5,003 nucleotides of DNA from NCBI GenBank assembly GCA_902465145.1, contig CABQMD010000088.1:1-5003 (forward strand), given 5' to 3'. Under the pieces are notes generated by a model. That model made no database searches and had not been told where the DNA came from. It saw only the letters and a list, made by a program, of their open reading frames with translations. The stretch comes from an uncultured Succinatimonas sp. (GTDB taxonomy: Bacteria > Pseudomonadota > Gammaproteobacteria > Enterobacterales > Succinivibrionaceae). Shown here piece by piece: positions 1 through 5,003 of this stretch; the first letter of the stretch is position 1, and each line of letters opens with the position of its first letter. Both the position numbers and the translations under genes were made by a program.

Positions 1-894
1 GATTTGGACATACGAGCACCGGTTGCTCCTTTGCGCTCGGAGTTGGGATTACATTCTCAGTGGTTAAACGGTGAGGCTATCGTATGGTTTGAATCTGACG
101 GAGATCACGGAGTACATTCTGAACGCGATGCATGGCGCCTTTTGGATAAGGTACTTAAAACCATGCGTATAAATCCAGGAAAAGTTTCAGCCGATGATTA
201 TTCGCTTACTACTGCAGTTGCAGATTTTGACGAATTCGGTGCTCCTTATAATGCAGCTGATATGGGAAGCGGTGCCATGCGTTATCGTCAGGTTTACCGA
301 ATACGCATCGGTCGTAACAATTCAGGTGAGCTCGGCATAGCTTCCACTCTTATAGGTTCGATGACGGTATTGCCGCGTACGGGAAGGAATATTGAAAATA
401 TTCTGACTCCTATTGAGCTAGAACGTTTCTCCATGGGATTTTCAAATTCAGTGATTCATGTGCTTGAAAAAGCTCATGAGGATGAATTACAGCAACAAGG
501 AGAACTTTCTATAAGTTTGGGACGTGATCATAACAATCAGGAAAGTATTATCGTTGCAGCCCGTTACGAGGATGTTTGGAACGGTTTACGCAATATGTTG
601 CCGCGCTTTGGTTGGCAAATTACTGAATATTCACTTACCAACGGTACGATTAAAGTAGATCTTGATGATCAAGAGGCGGAAACTTATCAAAAACAACATG
701 TAGATTCTTTCGCTTTGGATGAGGAAGAATATGTTTTGCGTGTAGGTGAGGAAAACGGCCGTTGTGTGATCACTTTCTATGATGAAGATGACAAAGCATT
801 GCCTGCTGCAACCGTTGATCGAATTTACAGCGGTTTTTCTCAGGCTTTGTCTCGTGAACTTTCCGTTTCATCAAGTGAAGAAACTGTTGACTGA
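1..894 (+). CDS. bamC: Outer membrane protein assembly factor BamC, 5'-truncated by window edge
   Basis: BamC is a lipoprotein subunit of the BAM complex, which folds beta-barrel proteins into the outer membrane. The reading frame is open from base 1 and reads D-L-D-I-R-A-P-V-A-P-L. This matches the LDIRPPAQPL segment that follows the unstructured N-terminal region in E. coli BamC, so the signal peptide, lipobox Cys and BamD-binding lasso lie upstream of the window. The TTG at 4 is an internal Leu codon, not a start. Two helix-grip domains can be followed: residues about 15-155 (WLNGEAIVWFE through RYRQVYRIRIG to the FSMGFSNSVIHVLEK helix) and about 165-285 (LSISLGRD, VWNGLRNMLPRFGWQITEY, EEYVLRVGEENGRCVITFYDED, then a final helix). 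Both align by eye with the E. coli domains in order, including the VWQRLPAALEKVGM-like segment. The gene stops at TGA 892-894, followed by a terminator, so it ends its operon. In many relatives bamC follows dapA; that cannot be seen here. Identity is confident; only the N-terminus is missing. Confidence 0.9.
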   Translation, partial: DLDIRAPVAPLRSELGLHSQWLNGEAIVWFESDGDHGVHSERDAWRLLDKVLKTMRINPGKVSADDYSLTTAVADFDEFGAPYNAADMGSGAMRYRQVYRIRIGRNNSGELGIASTLIGSMTVLPRTGRNIENILTPIELERFSMGFSNSVIHVLEKAHEDELQQQGELSISLGRDHNNQESIIVAARYEDVWNGLRNMLPRFGWQITEYSLTNGTIKVDLDDQEAETYQKQHVDSFALDEEEYVLRVGEENGRCVITFYDEDDKALPAATVDRIYSGFSQALSRELSVSSSEETVD

Positions 895-917
895 TTGCAA
901 GTTAGTCTCTTATTAGT

Positions 918-954
918 AAAAAAACCTCGTTTTATCTTTAAAACGGGGTTTTTT
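918..954 (+). terminator. Rho-independent terminator after bamC
   Basis: The left arm, bases 919-933 (A6, CCTCG, T4), pairs with the right arm, 940-954 (A4, CGGGG, T6). The stem is about 15 bp with one T-G wobble (927/946) and a 6-base loop (934-939). The right arm ends in a six-T tract. The facing A tract at 918-924 means the same hairpin could also terminate transcription on the - strand, but no - strand gene is seen nearby. It sits 24 bases after the bamC stop and separates bamC from the flagellin promoter. Confidence 0.9.
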
Positions 955-972
955 GATCCGCACGAAGGAAAT

Positions 973-999
973 TAAAGATCTCTGTTTATTAGTCGTAAT
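973..999 (+). promoter_or_regulatory. Candidate sigma-28 (FliA) promoter for flagellin
   Basis: TAAA at 973-976 is followed by exactly 15 bases and then GTCGTAAT at 992-999. The sigma-28 consensus is TAAA-N15-GCCGATAA. The -35 core and spacer match perfectly. The -10 keeps G, CG and one A, four of eight positions, so it is degenerate. Transcription would start near 1006, giving a leader of roughly 20 bases before the flagellin ATG. Position immediately upstream of a flagellin gene supports the call, since class 3 flagellar genes are typically FliA-dependent. It is not experimentally shown, and a housekeeping promoter cannot be excluded. Confidence 0.6.
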
Positions 1000-1028
1000 T
1001 GATTAAGAGATGTTTTGCGGAGATTTAG

Positions 1029-1919
1029 ATGGCACTTTATCTTTACAGTAAAGCTACAGATACGGCTTTGTCTGCATTTAGTCGCAATCAAAATCAGCTT
1101 GAGAATTGCTATCTCAAGTTATCCACAGGTCTTCGCATAAATTCAGCAAAAGATGATCCTGCCGGATTGGCAATTTCCGATCGTTTAACTTCTGAAATCA
1201 ACGGTTATATTCAAGGCAGTCGTAACACTCAAGACGCTATTGCTTTGGCACAAACAGCAGAAGGGGCCTTGGATGAAACCAAAAATATGTTACAACGTAT
1301 AAGGACATTGGCCATTCAGTCAGCTAACGGAACTAATACGAGTTACGACAGACAGGCGTTAAATGCTGAAGCCAGACAACTGTCGCAAGAGATCTCAAGA
1401 ATTGCCCGTAAAACGACCTACGCCGGTTCTACTCTGCTTGCCGGAGTTGGGAAAGGTTCTATGCTTAATGCTAAAGGAAGCATTTCTGTTCTAGTTTCAG
1501 GACATGCCGGAGATACCATAGAGATCACGGGACTGTCGGCAGGTTTTACCCTTTCTGCAATGTGTAAGCAGTCTAATATCGGTACTGCTGGTTTTGTAAA
1601 TGATGTAAAAGGGTACAGTTTCGATCTTTCCTCTCAAAACTCCTCACAAACAGTTTTGGGACTTATAGATAACCTTATAGGTCATGTAAGTCTGGTTCAG
1701 GGAAATTTGGGGGGAGTGCAAACGCGTTTTGAATCTGTATTAAGGCTTAACGACACGATGCGGAACAATACAGAAGATGCCAGAGCCAGAATACGTGATA
1801 CCGATTATGCTCATGAAGCTTCGGAGTTATCGCGCTTGTCAATTTTGCAACAGTTTATGCCGATAATGTTTAAACAGATAAATCAAAATCGTTCTTTGAT
1901 CTTGAGTTTGTTGCAATAG
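1029..1919 (+). CDS. fliC: Flagellin, short type, isolated gene
   Basis: Flagellin is exported by the flagellar type III apparatus and polymerises into the filament. The 296-residue product has the conserved N-terminal D0/D1 region (about 1-140) with LSTGLRINSAKDDPAGLAIS (32-51) and LQRIRTLAIQSANG (88-101). The conserved C-terminal D1/D0 region (about 210-296) has ARARIRDTDYAHEASELSR (251-269) and ends ILSLLQ. Only about 70 residues lie between, so the surface-exposed D2/D3 part is minimal; E. coli and Salmonella flagellins are about 500 residues. The ATG at 1029 is preceded by GGAG (1019-1022) at suitable spacing. Odd points: the extreme N-terminus (MALYLYSKATDTAL) lacks the usual MA-x-x-INTN pattern; the tail segment FMPIMFKQ is atypical; and there are two cysteines (27, 179), whereas flagellins normally have none. 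The gene stands alone between bamC and bioD, without fliD, fliS or flaG. It may be one of several flagellin paralogues in the genome. The family call is certain; the fliC symbol is nominal. Confidence 0.93.
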   Translation: MALYLYSKATDTALSAFSRNQNQLENCYLKLSTGLRINSAKDDPAGLAISDRLTSEINGYIQGSRNTQDAIALAQTAEGALDETKNMLQRIRTLAIQSANGTNTSYDRQALNAEARQLSQEISRIARKTTYAGSTLLAGVGKGSMLNAKGSISVLVSGHAGDTIEITGLSAGFTLSAMCKQSNIGTAGFVNDVKGYSFDLSSQNSSQTVLGLIDNLIGHVSLVQGNLGGVQTRFESVLRLNDTMRNNTEDARARIRDTDYAHEASELSRLSILQQFMPIMFKQINQNRSLILSLLQ

Positions 1920-1926
1920 CCTCTGC

Positions 1927-1968
1927 TTCCTTGGTGTTGTCTCGGTGTTAAGATCTTCTGCCAAGGAG
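1927..1968 (+). promoter_or_regulatory. Inverted repeat covering the bioD ribosome binding site
   Basis: TCCTTGG (1928-1934) is the exact reverse complement of CCAAGGA (1961-1967). Wobble pairs at 1927/1968, 1935/1960 and 1936/1959 could lengthen the stem to about 10 bp around a loop of roughly 22 bases. The right arm contains most of the AAGGAG Shine-Dalgarno sequence (1963-1968) of bioD, so the folded form would hide it. No T tract follows, so it is not an intrinsic terminator. I see no BirA-type operator palindrome in the flagellin-bioD gap. A regulatory role is inference; a chance repeat remains quite possible. Confidence 0.3.
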
Positions 1969-1974
1969 AAAAAT

Positions 1975-2649
1975 ATGAAAGCTTTATTTGTAACCGGGAC
2001 CGGTACAGACATAGGCAAAACATATGTGAGTGCAGCCATTGCCACATGTCTTGTCAAAAAGCATTTGAAAATAGCTTATTACAAAGCCGCATTGAGCGGT
2101 GCTTTGAGTACAGAAGACTCTGATGCAGGATTTGTAAATAAACAAGCTGGATTACATCAGGATCCAGCCTCTTTGTTGTCTTTTCGTTACAAAAAACCTT
2201 TGTCTCCGCATTTAGCCGCACGAGATGAAGGTAAGTATGCCTCATTAGACAGGATCATTACCGATTTCAAATCACTGGGGGCAAAATATGACTATGTGCT
2301 TTCAGAAGGTGCCGGTGGAATTGTTTGCCCTGTAGTTTATGAGCCTTTTGAAAAGCTTTTTTACAGCGATATAGCCAAGGCGATGAAAGCACCCTGTGTG
2401 GTAGTGGCAGATGCCGGACTTGGTACCATCAATCATACTGTACTTACAGTTGATTATATGCGTAGCCACAAATTAACAGTTGCCGGGGTGATTTTGAATC
2501 GTTATGAAGAAAAATCCGTCATGCATCGTGACAACCTTAAAATGATTGAAGAAATAGCACAGTGTAAGGTTATTGCTTTGCTTCCTTACGGAAAAGCAGA
2601 GTTGCAAATGCGTGAAAAGAGTATGGAGGAGTATTTTGGTGAAGTCTGA
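1975..2649 (+). CDS. bioD: ATP-dependent dethiobiotin synthetase BioD
   Basis: BioD catalyses the penultimate step of biotin synthesis: ATP-dependent carboxylation and ring closure of 7,8-diaminopelargonate (DAPA) to dethiobiotin, in the cytoplasm. The 224-residue protein matches the usual length (E. coli 225). The P-loop GTGTDIGKT is at residues 8-16. YYKAALSG places Lys37 and Ser41 at the same positions as the catalytic pair of E. coli. SEGAGG (110-115) supplies the conserved acidic residue, GLGTINHTVLT (148-158) is the typical family segment, and Asn175 in GVILN corresponds to the base-recognition Asn. The ATG at 1975 is chosen over an in-frame GTG at 1945, because AAGGAG (1963-1968) lies 6 bases before it and the protein then begins directly with the first beta strand of the P-loop fold. 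Its stop overlaps the bioA start by 11 bases, so the two genes form one translational unit. The YYKAALSGA form resembles Firmicutes BioD more than the YKPVASG of E. coli. Confidence 0.95.
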   Translation: MKALFVTGTGTDIGKTYVSAAIATCLVKKHLKIAYYKAALSGALSTEDSDAGFVNKQAGLHQDPASLLSFRYKKPLSPHLAARDEGKYASLDRIITDFKSLGAKYDYVLSEGAGGIVCPVVYEPFEKLFYSDIAKAMKAPCVVVADAGLGTINHTVLTVDYMRSHKLTVAGVILNRYEEKSVMHRDNLKMIEEIAQCKVIALLPYGKAELQMREKSMEEYFGEV

Positions 2650-4024
2650 AGTTCTCTCAGAGTTGATAAGAAAAGATCTCAAATTTGTCTGGCATCCGGC
2701 TGCGCAAATGAAAGATTATGAATCTTATCCGCCTGTTGCCGTAGTTCGCGGTGAAGGTTCATATCTCATTACGGAAGACGGAAAGCGCATACTGGATATA
2801 GTGAGCTCCTGGTGGTGTAATTTGTTGGGACACTGTAATCAGGAGATTTCCGATGCTTTGGCAAAACAGGCTAAAACCCTTGAACATGTGATTTTTGCCG
2901 ATCTTACCCATCCTTTAGTCGTGCAGTTGGCCGAAGAGTTGTTGAAAATAGTTCCAAGCGGATTATGCCGTTTTAATTTTGCCGACAACGGATCTTCAGC
3001 TGTGGAAATGGCCTTGAAAATGGCCTTTCAGTATCAGGCGCAGTCAGGACATCCTGAACGTATACGTTTTGCCTGTCTTTCAGGAGGTTATCATGGAGAA
3101 ACAATAGGAGCGCTGTCAGTAGGCAGCTTAGATTTATATTCTAAACTTTATAAACCTATGATGATGGACAACATCCATATCAATGCTCCTGATTGTTTTC
3201 GCTGTCATTGCGGATGTAAACGCAACCAGTGTGACTGCGCTTGTTTAGGCGATGCCAGAAAAGTTTTTGAAACTTATGGAAAAGAATTGTGTGCCGTTAT
3301 AGTCGAGCCTTTGTTGCAAGGTGCCGCAGGTATGCGTATCTATCCTGAAGCATATCTTGCTGGATTGCGCTCTTTATGCGATCGATACGGAGTACTGCTC
3401 ATAGCTGATGAAATTGCAACCGGATTTGGTCGTACCGGAGAAATGTTTGCCTGTAATAAAGCAAAAATAAGTCCTGATCTCATGTGCTTGTCAAAAGCTC
3501 TTACCGGCGGTTATATGCCGATGTCAGTGGTATGTACTACCGACGAAATCTATCAGGCTTTTTATGCAGATTACGGACAACACCGAGCTTTTGTACACTC
3601 TCATACCTATGCAGGAAACCCTTTGGCTTGCAGTTGTGCTTTGAAGGTTATCGAAATTTTAAAAAGAGATCATATCTTAGAGCATGCAGCTAAAAAGGCT
3701 AAAAGGCTTACAAAGATGTTTTCGTCTATGACAAATGAAGTTGATGAAATAGGTGAAGTGCGACACATAGGTCTCATCCATGCTGTAGAGCTTGTTACCG
3801 ATCGTCAGAGTAAAAAGGCATTTGATCCTTCCTTGAGGATAGGTTTTCATATTTATCGCAAAGCTCTTAATGCTGGTCTGCTTTTACGTAACATAGGTGA
3901 TGTTCTTTACTTCAATCCGCCGCTTAATGTTGCCAATGAGGATTTGGAGAAAGCTGTTTTGATCATGAAAACATGTATAAAGTCAGAATTGGCTCTTTAC
4001 AAAAAAACGGGGACAAGCAGGTAA
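2639..4024 (+). CDS. bioA: Adenosylmethionine-8-amino-7-oxononanoate aminotransferase BioA
   Basis: BioA is a PLP-dependent class III (fold type I) aminotransferase converting KAPA (8-amino-7-oxononanoate) to DAPA, the substrate of BioD. The GTG start at 2639 is preferred: GGAGGAG (2625-2631) sits 7 bases upstream, and the frame's earlier ATG at 2573 would add 22 residues lying inside bioD. This gives 461 residues, longer than the 429 of E. coli. Landmarks: WHPAAQM (18-24), SSWWCNLLGH, DNGSSAVE (116-123, phosphate site), YHGETIGA with the PLP-stacking Tyr151, VEPLLQGAAGM, ADEIATGFGRTG with Asp257 (pyridine N), LSKALTGG with Schiff-base Lys286, HSHTYAGNPLAC and LLLRNIGD with Arg417, the likely KAPA carboxylate ligand. 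The Lys, Asp and Tyr offsets agree with E. coli K274, D245 and Y144. An insertion with seven cysteines lies at 186-202. The amino donor, normally SAM and lysine in some Bacillus enzymes, cannot be settled from sequence. No clear terminator follows. Confidence 0.94.
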   Translation: MKSEVLSELIRKDLKFVWHPAAQMKDYESYPPVAVVRGEGSYLITEDGKRILDIVSSWWCNLLGHCNQEISDALAKQAKTLEHVIFADLTHPLVVQLAEELLKIVPSGLCRFNFADNGSSAVEMALKMAFQYQAQSGHPERIRFACLSGGYHGETIGALSVGSLDLYSKLYKPMMMDNIHINAPDCFRCHCGCKRNQCDCACLGDARKVFETYGKELCAVIVEPLLQGAAGMRIYPEAYLAGLRSLCDRYGVLLIADEIATGFGRTGEMFACNKAKISPDLMCLSKALTGGYMPMSVVCTTDEIYQAFYADYGQHRAFVHSHTYAGNPLACSCALKVIEILKRDHILEHAAKKAKRLTKMFSSMTNEVDEIGEVRHIGLIHAVELVTDRQSKKAFDPSLRIGFHIYRKALNAGLLLRNIGDVLYFNPPLNVANEDLEKAVLIMKTCIKSELALYKKTGTSR

Positions 4025-4160
4025 AAGGAAAGCATCAAACGATGAATTGCAGTTGTCAGACTCTCAGGCCCTTGCTCATTCATCTGATTGGATCTGGCAT
4101 AATGTCGGATTGTAAGTGATCTACAGATAGTTATCGAATAAAACTGTGAATGAAGGCGGC

Positions 4161-4197
4161 TACTGCCGGTCATATACATGTCAGGAAACCGACAGTA
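4161..4197 (+). other. Imperfect hairpin in the bioA-downstream spacer
   Basis: TACTGCCGGT (4161-4170) pairs with ACCGACAGTA (4188-4197) at nine of ten positions, with one C-A mismatch and a 17-base loop. No T tract follows, so it does not look like an intrinsic terminator. It could be part of a leader structure or RNA 3'-end protection, or it may be chance. Confidence 0.3.
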
Positions 4198-4283
4198 TTA
4201 TCAAAGCTGCCTGTTAGTAAACATTTGCCGTACGCAGATCCGCATGTACAGTAGTATCGGAGCGGCGGGCTTTTAGCTTTCCG

Positions 4284-4313
4284 TTGCTCTGCCAAGAATA
4301 GTAGCAGGAGCAA
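4284..4313 (+). promoter_or_regulatory. Hairpin just upstream of the unknown gene's start
   Basis: TTGCTCTGC (4284-4292) pairs with GCAGGAGCAA (4304-4313) over nine base pairs, with a single bulged G and an 11-base loop. It ends 20 bases before the ATG at 4334. The right arm contains an AGGAG-like stretch (4306-4310), but that is too far upstream to be the functional ribosome site, which is more likely GGTGA at 4323-4327. A role in translation control or mRNA stability is possible but unproven. Confidence 0.35.
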
Positions 4314-4333
4314 GTGGTGCAGGGTGACAAACT

Positions 4334-5003
4334 ATGGCCAGAAATAATAAGAACAATCAAAATGCGGAGCAACGTTTGGAAGCTTTGCAAAAACAGCTTT
4401 TGGCAAATAAGGGATCTGCGGAAAAAGTCATTTTGGATCCTGAAGAGCTGTTTCAATTTGCTATCACATTGCAGTCAAAAGCTCGTCAGGTAAAAGATCC
4501 ACTTGAAAAGGGAAATCTTTATTCTGAAAGTTGTTTTTATTTTTATTTGGCGCAAGAACACGGGAAAAGGGAAGCTGATAAGTTAAGACGTCAGGTTTGC
4601 GGAGAGTGGGCCTCCAGGATTTACAGTCATGAATACTGTGATTTTTTGTGCGGACAGGGTGGACTTACTTCTGATGAGGCTACTCATTTTTGTGCTGATG
4701 TAATTTCATCACTGCTTGAATTTACTCGTGAATGTTTTTTGCAGGAATTGGGACTAGGGGTATTTATGGTTCCTGATCACGTGCTGGCTGCTTTTTGCGC
4801 AATGCGTGATTTTCGTTTTGATGATTCCGGCGGAAAGGAAATGGCAGATCCGTTTTCATTTGTACAAGATCTTTTAGGCAGGATCCAAGGTTGTGATTTT
4901 GAAGACAATATAGGGCGGGATCTGTCAGGCTTTTACAGTTGGTGTATGGCAGGAGACGGAAAAGAAGAACCTTTTTTTGAAAATTTTTTCGGGATCCCGT
5001 CGG
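4334..5003 (+). CDS. Unknown cysteine-rich cytoplasmic-type protein, 3'-truncated by window edge
   Basis: I do not recognise this gene. The frame is open from ATG 4334 to the end of the window (223 codons seen). An in-frame TGA at 4325-4327 means the ATG is the first possible start, and GGTGA (4323-4327), 6 bases before the ATG, resembles the 3' part of a Shine-Dalgarno sequence. The N-terminus is hydrophilic (MARNNKNNQN) and is followed by a probable amphipathic helix (AEQRLEALQKQLLANKG). There is no signal peptide and no membrane segment, so a cytoplasmic location is likely. Residues about 58-88 (LYSESCFYFYLAQEHGKREADKLRRQV) have the small-aromatic-Ala-Gly spacing of a Sel1/TPR-like helical hairpin, but only one such unit is visible, so this is weak. 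Nine cysteines occur at 67, 89, 102, 106, 120, 134, 155, 187 and 204; none form the CxxC pairs of a zinc ribbon or ferredoxin. Codon use resembles that of its neighbours. It is separated from bioA by 309 bases, so a link to biotin synthesis is not supported. Confidence 0.75.
   Translation, partial: MARNNKNNQNAEQRLEALQKQLLANKGSAEKVILDPEELFQFAITLQSKARQVKDPLEKGNLYSESCFYFYLAQEHGKREADKLRRQVCGEWASRIYSHEYCDFLCGQGGLTSDEATHFCADVISSLLEFTRECFLQELGLGVFMVPDHVLAAFCAMRDFRFDDSGGKEMADPFSFVQDLLGRIQGCDFEDNIGRDLSGFYSWCMAGDGKEEPFFENFFGIPS

Larger units (their letters stand above)
4025..4333. other. 309-base intergenic spacer with weak hairpins, no convincing gene
   Basis: No tRNA, rRNA or known riboswitch pattern was recognised, and no intrinsic terminator with a T tract follows bioA. 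The longest noticeable + strand reading frame is a 25-codon ORF (4042-4119), which is not convincing. Minus-strand reading frames crossing its two ends overlap bioA and the unknown gene and resemble no known protein. Candidate promoter elements are poor: CATAAT at 4098-4103 has no properly spaced -35 box (TTGCTC at 4072 gives a 20-base spacer). The region is best read as the bioA 3' end plus a long, possibly structured leader of the next gene. Confidence 0.6.

Noticed and set aside
4..6. TTG as a start codon of the first gene
   Set aside because: The preceding codon is open and the protein begins mid-domain in the LDIRxP segment of BamC, so this is an internal Leu codon of a truncated gene.
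1945..1974. GTG at 1945 as the bioD start
   Set aside because: It has no Shine-Dalgarno sequence and would place ten extra residues before the first beta strand; ATG 1975 has AAGGAG upstream.
2573..2638. ATG at 2573 as the bioA start
   Set aside because: It lies deep inside bioD, lacks a good ribosome site, and the added 22 residues have no family match; GTG 2639 has GGAGGAG at ideal spacing.
4001..4007. A7 run near the bioA 3' end as a programmed slippage site
   Set aside because: It lies in the last few codons of a full-length enzyme, and a shift would alter only the tail; nothing supports a functional frameshift.
3997..4179. Minus-strand 60-codon frame over the bioA 3' end
   Set aside because: The translation resembles no protein and it overlaps the bioA C-terminus; most likely a chance frame.
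4262..4330. GC-richer stretch before the unknown gene as a tRNA or SRP RNA
   Set aside because: It lacks a T-loop GGTTCGA-type motif, a cloverleaf or the conserved SRP domain IV sequence.
4214..4456. Minus-strand 80-codon frame across the start of the unknown gene
   Set aside because: It overlaps the + strand gene, has no recognisable protein features and no ribosome site that I could support.

Overview
The window suggests a flagellated, probably anaerobic gammaproteobacterium with a moderately AT-rich genome. The strongest lineage marker is the first gene, an outer-membrane assembly lipoprotein BamC, a family known mainly from gammaproteobacteria. Cytoplasmic proteins here carry many cysteines, which fits an anaerobic lifestyle. 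A member of the Succinivibrionaceae (Aeromonadales) would fit, but that placement is inference and no sequence search was possible.

All supported genes read on the + strand. Region 1 (1-894) is the 3' part of bamC; its start and lipoprotein signal lie outside the window. A strong intrinsic terminator follows (918-954). Region 2 (about 973-1919) is a lone flagellin gene with its own candidate sigma-28 (FliA) promoter and no other flagellar gene beside it. Region 3 (1975-4024) is a translationally overlapping biotin pair, bioD then bioA. These encode the dethiobiotin synthetase and DAPA aminotransferase steps, which are consecutive in the pathway. bioA starts at a GTG inside the end of bioD. 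Region 4 (4025-4333) is a 309-base spacer with no convincing gene but with imperfect hairpins. Region 5 (4334 to the window edge) is the 5' part of a cysteine-rich cytoplasmic-type protein that I do not recognise.

The three recognisable modules do unrelated jobs: envelope biogenesis, motility and cofactor synthesis. The terminator plus sigma-28 promoter insulate the flagellin from bamC. Between flagellin and bioD there is no clear terminator and no clear housekeeping promoter, so how bioDA is transcribed is an open question. Candidate signals there are a perfect sigma-28 -10 octamer inside the flagellin gene and an inverted repeat covering the bioD ribosome binding site. The bioDA pair looks more like the Firmicutes type than the E. 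coli type.

I see no CRISPR array, tRNA, rRNA, transposase or obvious defence system. The least explained parts are the unknown gene at 4334 with its long leader, and the unusual flagellin.
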